64,000 nt of DNA from Derxia lacustris (GCF_002105195.1 NZ_MUHU01000033.1:1-64000); one strand, 5' to 3'; shown: positions 21,084 through 29,827, counted from the first letter of the stretch. Notes: generated from the letters alone by a model not told the origin. Program-made: numbers and translations.

Positions 21084-22259
21084 ATGGATCAGTCACGCAT
21101 GACCGCCTCCCGCCCCGCCGACCTCGTCGTCCAGCGCCCCGAGGGCCTCTACTGCCCGCCCGGCGATTTCTTCATCGACCCCTGGCGTCCGGTGGACCGC
21201 GCCGTCATCACCCACGCCCATTCGGATCACGCCCGCGCCGGCCACGGCCACTACCTCGCCACCGCCATCGGCGAAGGCGTGCTGCGCCAGCGCCTCGGCG
21301 ACATCCGCCTGCAAACCCTTGCATACGGCGAGACGGTCGAGCACCACGGCGTGCGCATCAGCCTGCATCCGGCCGGCCATGTGCTCGGCAGCGCCCAGGT
21401 GCGCATCGAGCACGGCGGCCAGGTGTGGGTCGCGTCGGGCGACTACAAGCTCGACGCCGACCCCACCTGCGCGCCCTTCGAGCCGCTGCGCTGCGACTGC
21501 TTCATCACCGAATCCACCTTCGGCCTGCCCATCTACCGCTGGCCCGCGCCGGCCGAGGTCTTCGCCGACATGAACGACTGGTGGCGCGCCAACGTCGCCG
21601 CCGGCCGCGCGAGCGTGGTGTTCGCGTATTCCTTCGGCAAGGCGCAGCGCGTGCTCGCGGGCGTCGATGCGTCCATCGGGCCGATCGTCGTGCACGGCGC
21701 GGTCGAGGCGCTCGACCGCGCCTATCGCGCGGCCGGCGTCGCGCTGCCGCCCACTTTGCTCGTGACCGACTTCAAGGACCGCAAGGCGCTCGCGGGCGCG
21801 CTCGTCGTCGCGCCGCCGTCGGCCGCCGGCAGCCCGTGGATGCGCCGTTTCGGCGAGGCGTCGGACGGCTTCGCCTCGGGCTGGATGCGGCTGCGCGGCG
21901 CGCGCCGGCGTCGCGCGCTCGACCGCGGCTTCGTGCTGTCCGACCACGCCGACTGGCCCGGCCTCATGACCGCCATCCGCGCGACCGGCGCCGGACGCGT
22001 GATCGTCACCCACGGCTACGAGGCGCCGATGCTGCGCTGGCTGCGCGAGAACGGCCTCGACGCCGGCGTCTTCGCCACCGAGTACGGCGACGAGGAGCGC
22101 GCCGATGTCGCGGCGGCCGAGCCTGCGGTGCCCGACGTGCCCGATGTGCCCGCGCTCGCGTCCGCCAGCCGCGCGCCCCGCCACGCCGACGACCGCACCG
22201 ACGACCACGATCCCACCCCCGTCGCATCCGCACTGCCCGGCGCGCCCGACGCGGGTTAG
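21084..22259 (+). CDS. MBL-fold exonuclease, ligase-associated DNA exonuclease family
   Basis: A 391-residue metallo-beta-lactamase/beta-CASP protein. Zinc ligands appear as THAHSDHAR, HPAGHVLGSAQ, SGDYKLDADP, LSDHADW and THGYE. PEGLYCPPGDFFIDPWRPV near the start is typical of the 'ligase-associated DNA exonuclease' group, which normally lies next to an ATP-dependent DNA ligase and a large helicase and is thought to process DNA ends. No ligase or helicase is adjacent here. The last 50 residues are a low-complexity Asp/Pro/Ala tail. The ATG at 21084 is 32 bp after clsB. Confidence 0.85.
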   Translation: MDQSRMTASRPADLVVQRPEGLYCPPGDFFIDPWRPVDRAVITHAHSDHARAGHGHYLATAIGEGVLRQRLGDIRLQTLAYGETVEHHGVRISLHPAGHVLGSAQVRIEHGGQVWVASGDYKLDADPTCAPFEPLRCDCFITESTFGLPIYRWPAPAEVFADMNDWWRANVAAGRASVVFAYSFGKAQRVLAGVDASIGPIVVHGAVEALDRAYRAAGVALPPTLLVTDFKDRKALAGALVVAPPSAAGSPWMRRFGEASDGFASGWMRLRGARRRRALDRGFVLSDHADWPGLMTAIRATGAGRVIVTHGYEAPMLRWLRENGLDAGVFATEYGDEERADVAAAEPAVPDVPDVPALASASRAPRHADDRTDDHDPTPVASALPGAPDAG

Positions 22260-22378
22260 GCTGGTGCATCGCGCCAGTCGCGCGGCGCGCCCGCTGCCCG
22301 GCGCCGCGCCGGCCGCGCATCCCTCGCCGTCCATCCTCCGGAGGCCGTCATGACCACCCGCGCCGAAAGCTCCGCGCC

Positions 22379-22894
22379 ATGAGCGCCCAGCCGAGCAACC
22401 CGTCCGACCACCATTCGCTGCGCGAGCTTGCCGCGCGGGTCGTGCGCACCTGGCAGCCGGCCTGCTGGTTCGGCTTCATCATCGAAGCCATCCCCGAGGA
22501 GACCGGCGCCGACGCCGCCGGCGAGCCGGTGCTGCATCCGGCGCACTTCCTCGTCGCCGCCTGGCCGCCGGTCGATGCGCCGCCGCTGCCGCTGATGCCG
22601 GCCGGCGCGGCCATCGTCAGCCGGCATGTCATCCATGCCGCCGCCGAGCTGCTGCGGCTGGTGCCGCGCGACGTGCCCATCGTCATGCTCGGCCGCGACG
22701 CGGTGAACACGGTGCTGGTCGCCGACATGATCCTGGCTGGCGACCGCCATCTCGACGGCTGGTACCGCGACCGGCTCGAAGCCTTCGCCGAGGCCGAGCG
22801 CAACCAGTGGCGGCTCGAAATCGGCCGCGACTACTCCGACCGCGACGAAGGCTTCGAGCGCTTCAAGCAACGCATCCTCGGCAACGCGCCCTGA
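22379..22894 (+). CDS. Hypothetical protein
   Basis: A 171-residue soluble protein with no domain I recognise. It contains several tryptophans (VRTWQPACWFGFIIEAIPEE, GWYRDRLEAF, RNQWRLEIGRDYSD), an Ala/Pro-rich middle and an amphipathic C-terminus. The ATG at 22379 is used because the longer open sequence before it is the shadow of the exonuclease gene. It lies alone 119 bp after that gene and 68 bp before the lipoprotein gene. Confidence 0.65.
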   Translation: MSAQPSNPSDHHSLRELAARVVRTWQPACWFGFIIEAIPEETGADAAGEPVLHPAHFLVAAWPPVDAPPLPLMPAGAAIVSRHVIHAAAELLRLVPRDVPIVMLGRDAVNTVLVADMILAGDRHLDGWYRDRLEAFAEAERNQWRLEIGRDYSDRDEGFERFKQRILGNAP

Positions 22895-22926
22895 CAGACG
22901 CGCGCAGGCCCGCAATGCCCGCCGAC

Positions 22927-22932
22927 TACAAT
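22927..22932 (+). promoter_or_regulatory. Possible -10 element ahead of the lipoprotein-cytochrome-flavoprotein genes
   Basis: TACAAT matches the sigma-70 -10 consensus well and lies 30 bp before the GTG start at 22963. No good -35 is visible at the usual spacing, so this is tentative. Confidence 0.35.
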
Positions 22933-22962
22933 CGCCGCGCTTTTTCAGCACGAAAGGTTCAC

Positions 22963-24351
22963 GTGAACATCAGGTTTCGCCGGGCTTTCGCGACCACCTC
23001 GGTCGCCGCCCTGATTGCTGCGGCTCTGGCCGCCTGCGGTGGCGGTGGCGGCAGCTCCGTCGCGCCGCCCACCGACCTCGCCGCCACCGGTGGCGACGGC
23101 CGCATCGTCTCCACCTTCACCGCGCAGTCCGGCGTCACCTACTGGCTGTTCTATGCGCGCGACGCCAGCCTCAACAAGGACAACTGGATCACGCTGACCG
23201 GCAGCAATGCCCTGGTCGACGTGGGCAGCCCGCAGGTCGCCTGCTCGCTCTACAACGACCTGAGCACCTGGCTGGCGGTGGATGCGCGCACCAGCGGCGG
23301 CAAGGGCGGCGACTTCAGCAAGGTGGTGCGCGCCGATACCCGTTCGGCCGGCGGCAGCGGCAGCTGGAAGGCACTGGCGACCGCGCCCGCCGCGCTCAAC
23401 GGCCTGGCCTTCGCGGCCGAGCGCACCTGCCCGGTCAACGCCTCGCTCTACACCGGCCGCTATGTGGCAGTCGGCCCGGCCGGCGCGCTCTATCTGCTGA
23501 GCGATGCCACGCTGTACAGCGGCTGGGCCGGTCTCGGTGGTGCGAGCGCTGCCGGCTGGACCCAGAGCACCACGCCGAGCGGCTTCACCGACGACCTGTA
23601 TGCGGTCAGCGTCTACACCGCCACGCTCAACGCCACCACGCCCAGCCTGCTGTTCCTGGCGGTGGGCGCGGGCGGCGCCGCGCTCACCAGCAGCGACGGC
23701 CTGACCTGGAGCGTGACCCGCGCCGCCAGCAGCAGCCACGGCGCGCTGCGCGCCCTGACCAAGGTCGGCAGCCTGTTCGTGGCGGTCGGCGATGGCGGCC
23801 TGATCGAGACCACCACCGACGGCTCCACCTGGACCACGCAAACCTCGGGCGTGACCGCCAACCTCAGCGGCGTGACCTATGGCAACGGCCGGCTGGTGGC
23901 GACCGGCGCCAACGGCACGCTCATCACCAGCACCGACAGCGGCAGCACCTGGAGCAGCGTGAGCTGGAACAGCGGCAGCAGCGCGCCGGCGGCCAATCTG
24001 GCGGCGGTGAGCTATGGCAGCTACGACATCAACGGCGGCACGGCCACGCTCACCAGCATCAACACCTTCGTGGCGGTGGGCGCCGGCGGCACGGTGCTGC
24101 GCAGCATCGACGGCGGCAGCACCTGGACCGACATCAGCGCCACCGCCGGCGTCGGCAGCGTCGATCTCGCGGCGGTGAGCTATGTGTCGCGCTTCGTCGC
24201 GCTCGACAGCGGCGGTCAGGCCTGGACCAGCCGGCTCGGCGATGTCTGGACCAACCAGGGCACGGCGGTCGCCGGCGCCACCAAGCTGGCGCAGAACACC
24301 GCCGGCTATGTGGCGATCGGCGCCGGCGGCGCCGCGGCCGCGTCGTTCTGA
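22963..24351 (+). CDS. Lipoprotein with YCF48/BNR-type beta-propeller repeats
   Basis: A 462-residue secreted protein starting with GTG. A signal peptide ends in the lipobox LAAC (about residues 20-23) followed by poly-Gly. The rest contains repeated blades such as SSDGLTWSVT, TTDGSTWTT, STDSGSTWSSV and SIDGGSTWTDI, each preceded by a hydrophobic FVAVG or LVATG strand. These D-G-x-T-W blocks are typical of YCF48/BNR-like propellers, which usually act as assembly or binding scaffolds. The next two genes (cytochrome c, FccB-like flavoprotein) follow at 17 and 46 bp and are probably co-transcribed, so it may anchor or help assemble that complex at a membrane; this is inference. Confidence 0.82.
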   Translation: MNIRFRRAFATTSVAALIAAALAACGGGGGSSVAPPTDLAATGGDGRIVSTFTAQSGVTYWLFYARDASLNKDNWITLTGSNALVDVGSPQVACSLYNDLSTWLAVDARTSGGKGGDFSKVVRADTRSAGGSGSWKALATAPAALNGLAFAAERTCPVNASLYTGRYVAVGPAGALYLLSDATLYSGWAGLGGASAAGWTQSTTPSGFTDDLYAVSVYTATLNATTPSLLFLAVGAGGAALTSSDGLTWSVTRAASSSHGALRALTKVGSLFVAVGDGGLIETTTDGSTWTTQTSGVTANLSGVTYGNGRLVATGANGTLITSTDSGSTWSSVSWNSGSSAPAANLAAVSYGSYDINGGTATLTSINTFVAVGAGGTVLRSIDGGSTWTDISATAGVGSVDLAAVSYVSRFVALDSGGQAWTSRLGDVWTNQGTAVAGATKLAQNTAGYVAIGAGGAAAASF

Positions 24352-24368
24352 CCCGGGCGGAGGTGGCG

Positions 24369-24884
24369 ATGCGGCATGGCTGGATGCTCCAGACGCTGGC
24401 CGGGCTGACCCTGGCCGCTACTGCGTCGGCGGCCGGCACGGCGCGCCCGGTGCCGGGCAGCCTGCCGCCGGCACCGGCCCTGCCCGCGCCGGCACCCGCT
24501 GCCGACGCCGAACCCGGCGCGCTGCCGCCGCTGGTGGCCGCGCCGCTGCAAGCCGAACGCGGCGTGCTGTCGCTGGTGGCCGGCAGCGCCGAGGCCGAAC
24601 CGCTGCCGCCACCGCCGCCCAGCACGGCCCAGCTGGCGGCGGCCCAGCGCCTGCCGGTGCTGGTGGCCAACTGCCTCAGCTGCCATCCGGCGCGCAATTC
24701 GCGCAACCGCAGCTTCGACAGCCTGGGCGCGCCGCTGGCCGATCTGTCCCGGCTGGCGCCGGCGCGGATCGAAGCCGGTCTGCGCGCCTTTCGCGCCCGG
24801 CCCGAGGCCGGCAGCGTCATGCCGCGCATCGCGCGGGCGCTTGACGACGACGACATCGCCGCGCTGGCCCGCGCCTTCCGCTGA
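24369..24884 (+). CDS. c-type cytochrome, putative FccA-like partner of the flavoprotein
   Basis: A 171-residue periplasmic protein with a signal peptide (WMLQTLAGLTLAATASAAG) and a single haem-binding site C102-LSC-H106 (NCLSCH). A Pro/Ala-rich stretch of about 70 residues precedes the haem domain; the likely axial Met is in AGSVMPRIARAL (about residue 147). Its position directly before an FccB-type flavoprotein suggests it takes electrons from sulfide oxidation. FccA proteins may carry one or two haems; this one has one. The start at 24369 (ATG after GGAGG) is preferred over GTG 24363. Confidence 0.8.
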   Translation: MRHGWMLQTLAGLTLAATASAAGTARPVPGSLPPAPALPAPAPAADAEPGALPPLVAAPLQAERGVLSLVAGSAEAEPLPPPPPSTAQLAAAQRLPVLVANCLSCHPARNSRNRSFDSLGAPLADLSRLAPARIEAGLRAFRARPEAGSVMPRIARALDDDDIAALARAFR

Positions 24885-24930
24885 ACGTCCGCGTGGTGGC
24901 GTCCGCCGCCCGCCTTCTTCCTTTGCCGAG

Positions 24931-26205
24931 ATGCCGATGACCGCTCGACTGCGTCGCCGATTGCTGCTGGCCGGCGCTGCGCTGGCGACCGCTGCGCCGC
25001 CGCCGCGTGCGCGGGCCGCCGCCAGCGCGCGCGTCGTGATCGTGGGCGGCGGCTTTGCCGGCGCCGCCTGCGCGCGGCTGCTGCGCCGGCTGGCGCCCGG
25101 CGTGGCGGTCACCCTGGTCGAGCCGCGCGCGCGCTTTGTCACCGGGCCGATGTCGAATGCGCTGCTCGCCGGCATCGCGCCCGAGGCGGCCGTCACGCAT
25201 GGCCCGGCGGCGCTGCGCGCGATCGGCGTGGAAGTGATCGCGCAGGCCGCGACCGCCATCGACCCGGTCGCGCTGCGCGTCACGCTGGCCGACGGCCGGG
25301 TGCTTGCGGCCGACCGGCTGGTGGTGGCGCCGGGCATCGCGCCGCGCTTCGGCAGCATCGACGGGCTGGATGCCGCCAGCAGCGAGCTGATGCCGCACGG
25401 CTGGCTCGGCGGCGACCAGCTCGCCAAGCTGCGGCGCCGCTTCGCCGATCTGCGCGACGGCGCCACCGTGGTCATCGGCGCGCCGCAGAACCCCTATCGC
25501 TGCCCGCCCGGCCCGTATGAGCGCGCCAGCCTGATGGCCTGGGCGCTGGCACGGCGCACCCGGCGCTTTCGCATCGTCATCGCCGACGCCAAGGACGACT
25601 TCACCAAGCGCCGGCTGTTCCAGCTCGGCTGGGACCGGCTGCATCCCGGGCGCATCGAATGGATTGCGCGCGCCGCCGGCGGCGAGGTGGTCGGCGTCGA
25701 CGCCGGCGCCGGCCGCGTGCGGCTCGCCAATGGCGAAACCCTGAGCGCCGACCTCGCCAGCATCGTGCCGCCGCAGCGCGCCGCCGACATCGCGGTGGCG
25801 GCCGATCTGGTCGATGCGAGCGGCTGGTGCCCGGTCGATCCGGCCGGCTTCCGCTCGCTGCGCCATGCCGGCGTGCATGTGCTCGGCGACGCCAGCCTCG
25901 CCCAGCCGATGCCCAAGTCGGCCTTCTCCGCCAACAGCCAGGCCAAGCTCTGCGCCTTTGTGCTGGCGGCCGAACTGGCCGGCCGGCCCATGCCCGGCGT
26001 GCGGCTGGTCAACACCTGCTACAGCCTGCTCGCGCCCGACGAGGCGATCTCGGTGAGCGCGGTGTACGGCGCCGCCGGCACGCAGATCAATGTCATCAGC
26101 GAAGGCACGAGCGACCTCGCCGCCAGCGCCGAGATGCGCGCCCACGAGGCCGGCTCGGCCTGGGCGGTCTACGCCGGCCTCGTCGCCGAAAGCTTCGGCG
26201 ACTGA
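24931..26205 (+). CDS. fccB: Flavocytochrome c sulfide dehydrogenase, flavoprotein subunit (FccB-like)
   Basis: FccB oxidises sulfide to sulfur in the periplasm and passes electrons to a c-type cytochrome. The 424-residue protein has a twin-arginine-like leader (RLRRRLLLAGAAL), an FAD-binding VVIVGGGFAGAACARLL (GxGxxG about 39-44), and both redox cysteines expected for the family: Cys191 in PYRCPPGPYERAS and Cys363 in NTCYSLLAPDEAISV. GDASLAQPMPKSAFSAN is the second FAD contact. The gene follows the cytochrome gene by 46 bp, whereas many fcc loci have fccB first. A sulfide:quinone oxidoreductase is less likely given the leader and the cytochrome neighbour. Confidence 0.85.
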   Translation: MPMTARLRRRLLLAGAALATAAPPPRARAAASARVVIVGGGFAGAACARLLRRLAPGVAVTLVEPRARFVTGPMSNALLAGIAPEAAVTHGPAALRAIGVEVIAQAATAIDPVALRVTLADGRVLAADRLVVAPGIAPRFGSIDGLDAASSELMPHGWLGGDQLAKLRRRFADLRDGATVVIGAPQNPYRCPPGPYERASLMAWALARRTRRFRIVIADAKDDFTKRRLFQLGWDRLHPGRIEWIARAAGGEVVGVDAGAGRVRLANGETLSADLASIVPPQRAADIAVAADLVDASGWCPVDPAGFRSLRHAGVHVLGDASLAQPMPKSAFSANSQAKLCAFVLAAELAGRPMPGVRLVNTCYSLLAPDEAISVSAVYGAAGTQINVISEGTSDLAASAEMRAHEAGSAWAVYAGLVAESFGD

Positions 26206-26227
26206 AACGGCATTGCGCAATGCGGTG

Positions 26228-26246
26228 GACGTGGTCAGACCACGTC
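26228..26246. promoter_or_regulatory. Perfect palindrome 23 bp after fccB
   Basis: GACGTGGT, spacer CAG, ACCACGTC. It could be the 3' hairpin of the fcc transcript (no T-run follows) or an operator; it lies directly beside the tandem sites. Confidence 0.5.
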
Positions 26247-26248
26247 GC

Positions 26249-26293
26249 GCGACAACTGTCGCCGTCTGCCGCATGGCCTGCGACAACTGTCGC
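26249..26293 (+). promoter_or_regulatory. Two identical palindromic sites (enhancer-type), upstream of the sigma-54 promoter
   Basis: GCGACAACTGTCGC occurs at 26249-26262 and again, identical, at 26280-26293, 31 bp from start to start, or about three helical turns, so both copies face the same side of the DNA. Each has arms CGACA/TGTCG. They lie about 70-115 bp before the sigma-54 promoter, the usual place for enhancer-binding proteins, and probably bind the Fis-type activator coded just downstream. Confidence 0.65.
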
Positions 26294-26348
26294 AGCGCGC
26301 CACGCCCGAGGCGGCCACGGCACGGCGCCCCGTCCACGGTGCGGGCGA

Positions 26349-26364
26349 TGGCACGGCAGTTGCC
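26349..26364 (+). promoter_or_regulatory. Sigma-54 promoter (-24/-12)
   Basis: TGGCACGGCAGTTGCC matches the RpoN consensus TGGCACG-N4-TTGC exactly at the conserved positions. It is 157 bp upstream of the activator gene and points toward it, so the activator-hoxB pair is likely sigma-54 dependent and self-activated. Confidence 0.75.
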
Positions 26365-26520
26365 CGGCAGCGCGCCGAACCCCGCATGCCGCCGCTCATC
26401 CCCGAGGGTGATCCCGAAGGACAAAGCCGTCCGCTGGCGTCGATGCTCGGTTCTGGTGGAGACACACAACACAGACCGGCCGCGGCATGTCCGCCGGCCG
26501 GCGCGCGACGAGGAGGAAGC

Positions 26521-28734
26521 ATGGTCACGCACGTCGAACGCTCGCGGCACATCGACAACGTCCTGTCGGCAGTCGCCGATCCGGCAGCCCCGCCAGCCGC
26601 ACCGGACCCGTTCCGGCAGAGCTGGGCCCGCTGCATGACCGAGCACGGGCTCGACCCGGCCCGGCCCACGCCGGCGCGCATCCTGCCGCAGCAGCAGGTG
26701 CGCGAGCACCGCCAGCGGCTCGAAGACTTCCTGCGCGTGGCGCGCTCGGGCATGGAGGACATGTATTCGCGCGTCGCCGACCTCGGCTACATGCTGCTGC
26801 TGACCGATGCCAGCGGCATCACGGTCGACTACATCGGCAATCCGGCCACCGACGACGAATTGCGCGGCGCCGGCCTGTACCTGGGCGCGGACTGGAACGA
26901 GGCCCATGCCGGCACCTGCGGCGTGGGCACCTGCCTGATCGAGCGCCGGCCGATCACCTGCCATCAGGCCGAGCATTTCGATGCGACCCACATCGCGCTC
27001 ACCTGCTCGTCGGCGCCGCTGTTCGACCCGACCGGCGAGCTGCTCGCGGTGCTGGATGTGTCGGCGCTGCGCTCGCCGGTGGGCCGCGACAGCCAGCATC
27101 TGGCCTTCCAGCTCGCCTGCCTCTACGCCCAGCGCATCGAGGATGCGAACTTTCTGCGCCACTTCCGGCGCCACTGGATTCTGCGGCTCGGCACCGGGCC
27201 GGGGCTGGTCGATGTGGCTGGCGAGACGCTGTTCGCCTTCGACGACGATGCGCTGGTGGTTGGCGCCAATTCGGGCGCGCGTTCGCGCGGCTGGGGGCCG
27301 GGCGCGCTGCCGGGTGCGTCGCCGGTCGGGCGCTCGCTGTTCGAGCTGTTTCCGGCCGCGGCGGACGCGATCTGGCGCCTCGCGCGCGGCGGCCTCGGCA
27401 TGGACGAGACCGCCATCGCCGCCGACGGCCAGCGCCGCTGGTACGCCACCGTCACGCCGCCGCGCGAACGCGCCCGGGTCGGCGCCGAGCTGGCCTGGGG
27501 CGCTGGCGCCGTGACCGCGCCGGCCGCCGCGCAGCGACTGGCGCCGCAGGCCGGCGCTGCGCCCGAGGACCGGCCCGCGCGCCTGCCCGCGCCGGGCGTG
27601 GGCGATGCCGTGCTGGCCGGCGCCGATCCGGGCGTGCCCGGCGGCCGGGCCGGCGCCGGCAGTCTGTCGCGCAGCGGCCTGGTCGGTGCCATCGGCCCGG
27701 TCGCCGCGCGGCCGCAGCGCGCCGCCGCCGGCGCCACGCGCCATCCCGGCCTCGACCGCATGGCCGGCGACGATCCCGCGATGGCCCGGCTCGTCGGCCA
27801 GGTGCGCCGGCTCGCCGACCGCCGCGTGAATGTGCTGGTGCATGGCGAAACCGGCGCCGGCAAGGAAGTGCTGGCGCGCGCCCTGCACGCCAGCGGCCCG
27901 CGCGCCGCCATGCCCTTCGTGGCCATCAACTGCGCGTCGATCCCCGACTCGCTGATCGAGAGCGAACTGTTCGGCTACACGGCCGGCAGCTTCACCGGCG
28001 GCCGTGCCAAGGGCGCGCGCGGGCTCATCCAGCAGGCCGACGGCGGCACGCTCTTCCTCGACGAGATCGGCGACATGCCGCTGCATCTGCAAACCCGGCT
28101 GCTGCGCGTGCTCAGCGAAGGCGAAGTGCTGCCGCTCGGCGCCGAACGCCCGCTGCCGGTCGATCTGGCCGTGGTCGCCGCCACCCACCGCGACCTGCGC
28201 GAGCGCGTGGCCGCCGGCAGCTTCCGCGAAGACCTCTACTACCGCCTCGCCGGCGCCACGCTGCACCTGCCCGCGCTGCGCGAACGCACGATGGACATCG
28301 GCGTGATCGTCGAAAGCATCCTCGCCCAGGCCGCGACCGATCTGGCCAAGCCGGTGCGCGGCTTTGCGCCCGAGGCGATGGCCTGCCTGCTCACCTACGG
28401 CTGGCCCGGCAACATCCGTGAGCTGCGCAACGAGATCTATCGCGCGGTGGCGCTCTGCGACGACCTCGTCATTCCGGCCGACGCGCTGAGCCCCAAGCTG
28501 CTGCGCGGCCAGGCGGTCAACGAAATGAACGGCAGCGCGCGCGACGGCAGCGACGGCATGCGCGTGCCCGAGGCCGGCACGCTGGTCGAGCGGCTCGGCG
28601 CGATCGAGGTCGCCATCCTCAAGGAGGCGCTGCTGCAACACCGCTGGAACAAGACGCGCGCGGCCAAGGCGCTGGGCCTGTCGCGCGTGGGGCTCAAGCA
28701 GAAGCTCGTGCGCTTCGGGCTGGAGGAGAAGTGA
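26521..28734 (+). CDS. Sigma-54-dependent activator, AcoR-like (GAF - AAA+ - Fis)
   Basis: A 737-residue enhancer-binding protein. The N-terminal third is an AcoR-type sensor with a GAF domain (about residues 80-200) that is unusually rich in Cys: [19 protein letters not shown] and [10 protein letters not shown] Pro/Ala-rich linker leads to the AAA+ domain with Walker A GETGAGKE (about residue 442), sigma-54 contact loop GSFTGG in place of the usual GAFTGA, and Walker [13 protein letters not shown] (about 510). A Fis-type helix-turn-helix ends the protein ([19 protein letters not shown]). There is no receiver domain, so it is not HoxA. The ATG at 26521 has GAGGA upstream. Its stop overlaps the hoxB start by one base (TGATG). 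Confidence 0.9.
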   Translation: MVTHVERSRHIDNVLSAVADPAAPPAAPDPFRQSWARCMTEHGLDPARPTPARILPQQQVREHRQRLEDFLRVARSGMEDMYSRVADLGYMLLLTDASGITVDYIGNPATDDELRGAGLYLGADWNEAHAGTCGVGTCLIERRPITCHQAEHFDATHIALTCSSAPLFDPTGELLAVLDVSALRSPVGRDSQHLAFQLACLYAQRIEDANFLRHFRRHWILRLGTGPGLVDVAGETLFAFDDDALVVGANSGARSRGWGPGALPGASPVGRSLFELFPAAADAIWRLARGGLGMDETAIAADGQRRWYATVTPPRERARVGAELAWGAGAVTAPAAAQRLAPQAGAAPEDRPARLPAPGVGDAVLAGADPGVPGGRAGAGSLSRSGLVGAIGPVAARPQRAAAGATRHPGLDRMAGDDPAMARLVGQVRRLADRRVNVLVHGETGAGKEVLARALHASGPRAAMPFVAINCASIPDSLIESELFGYTAGSFTGGRAKGARGLIQQADGGTLFLDEIGDMPLHLQTRLLRVLSEGEVLPLGAERPLPVDLAVVAATHRDLRERVAAGSFREDLYYRLAGATLHLPALRERTMDIGVIVESILAQAATDLAKPVRGFAPEAMACLLTYGWPGNIRELRNEIYRAVALCDDLVIPADALSPKLLRGQAVNEMNGSARDGSDGMRVPEAGTLVERLGAIEVAILKEALLQHRWNKTRAAKALGLSRVGLKQKLVRFGLEEK

Positions 28735-29756
28735 TGGCTGCCGCCGACACGAACGACCGTTTCACCGTGCTGTGGCTGCAATCGGGCGGCTGCGGTGGTT
28801 GCAGCATGTCGCTGCTGTGCGCCGACACGCCCGACTTCGCGGCGCTGTGGCCCGATCTCGGCATCGAGCTGCTCTGGCATCCGTCGCTGTCGCAGGCCAC
28901 CGGCGCCGAGCTGATCGCGCTGCTCGACGACATCCGCGCCGGCCGCCGCCGGCTCGATGCGCTGTGCGTGGAAGGCGCGGCGCTGCGCGGCCCCAACGGC
29001 ACGGGCCGCTTCCACATTCTTGCCGGCACCGGCCGCCCGATGGCCGACTGGCTGCGCGAGCTGGCGGCGCTAGCGCGGCATGTGGTGGCGGTCGGCACCT
29101 GCGCCACCTATGGCGGCTTCAGCGCCAGCGGCAGCAATCCGACCGAAGCCTGCGGCCTGCAATACGAGGGCGCGCGGCCCGGCGGCCTGCTCGGCGCCGA
29201 CTGGCGCTCGGCGGCGGGGTTTCCGGTGGTGAATATCGCCGGCTGCCCGACGCATCCCGACTGGGTGACGGGCACGCTCGCGCAACTGGCGGCCGGCGAT
29301 CTCGCGCCGGGCGACCTCGATGCGCTCGGGCGGCCGCGCTTTTACGCCGACCAGCTCGTGCATCACGGCTGCACGCGCAACGAGTTCTACGAGTTCAAGG
29401 CCAGCGCCGAAAAGCCCGGCGACCTCGGCTGCATGATGGAACACCAGGGCTGCAAGGGCACCCAGGCGCACGCCGACTGCAACACGCGGCTGTGGAACGG
29501 GCAGGGCAGCTGCACGCGCGGCGGCTATGCCTGCATCAGCTGCACCGAGCCGGGCTTCCAGAACCCCGGCCATGCCTTCGACACCACGCCCAAGATCGCC
29601 GGCATTCCCATCGGCCTGCCGACCGACATGCCGAAGGCCTGGTTCGTGGCACTGGCCTCGCTGAGCAAGTCGGCGACGCCGCCGCGCGTCAAGAAGAACG
29701 CCGTCGCCGACCATCGCGTGGTGGCACCGGCCATCCGCAAGACGACGCTGAAGTAG
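28734..29756 (+). CDS. hoxB: Regulatory (H2-sensing) [NiFe] hydrogenase small subunit, HoxB/HupU type
   Basis: HoxB carries the iron-sulfur clusters of the cytoplasmic H2 sensor that signals to a histidine kinase. The 340-residue protein starts directly with the cluster domain and has no Tat leader, unlike uptake hydrogenases. The proximal cluster ligands are Cys20 and Cys23 (SGGCGGCSMSLLC), with further Cys in VAVGTCATYGG and NIAGCPTHPDW; the medial and distal ligands lie in HHGCTRNEFYEF, LGCMMEHQGCKG and GYACISCTEPGF. The length and the QSGGCGGCSMSLL start match HoxB/HupU. The ATG at 28734 overlaps the activator stop codon. The large subunit gene is not next to it but 2.6 kb away, beyond a gene on the other strand. 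Confidence 0.9.
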   Translation: MAAADTNDRFTVLWLQSGGCGGCSMSLLCADTPDFAALWPDLGIELLWHPSLSQATGAELIALLDDIRAGRRRLDALCVEGAALRGPNGTGRFHILAGTGRPMADWLRELAALARHVVAVGTCATYGGFSASGSNPTEACGLQYEGARPGGLLGADWRSAAGFPVVNIAGCPTHPDWVTGTLAQLAAGDLAPGDLDALGRPRFYADQLVHHGCTRNEFYEFKASAEKPGDLGCMMEHQGCKGTQAHADCNTRLWNGQGSCTRGGYACISCTEPGFQNPGHAFDTTPKIAGIPIGLPTDMPKAWFVALASLSKSATPPRVKKNAVADHRVVAPAIRKTTLK

Positions 29757-29770
29757 CGGCGGCGCCGCAT

Positions 29771-29808
29771 GAAAAACGGCGCCGGCCGCTGTCGCGATCC
29801 GGCGCCGT
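29771..29808 (-). terminator. Intrinsic terminator of the multicopper oxidase gene
   Basis: Arms ACGGCGCCGG / CCGGCGCCGT (perfect, 10 bp) with a 13-nt loop. Read on the minus strand, TTTTTC follows the stem. It lies 20 bp after the oxidase stop codon and 15-52 bp after hoxB, so the stem may also slow transcription coming from hoxB. Confidence 0.8.
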
Positions 29809-29827
29809 CACTGGCGGGTTCGGCTCG

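Larger units (their letters stand above)
26206..26520. other. 315-bp regulatory gap before the sigma-54 activator gene
   Basis: No gene. It holds, in order, one long palindrome, two copies of a shorter palindrome, and a sigma-54 promoter (each listed separately). The last 155 bp up to the start codon would be an untranslated leader with no clear structure. Confidence 0.6.

Noticed and set aside
26228-26246. Intrinsic terminator of fccB
   Set aside because: The 8-bp stem is perfect but no T-run follows on either strand, so it is listed only as a palindrome.
24817-28641. A 1274-codon open frame antisense to fccB and the activator gene
   Set aside because: Its sequence is repetitive Arg/His/Gln/Ala, as expected of the third-codon-GC shadow of real genes, and the opposite strand has clear conserved motifs throughout.
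26521-28734. HoxA, the usual response regulator of H2 sensing
   Set aside because: There is no receiver domain or phosphorylatable Asp region; the N-terminus is an AcoR-type GAF sensor.
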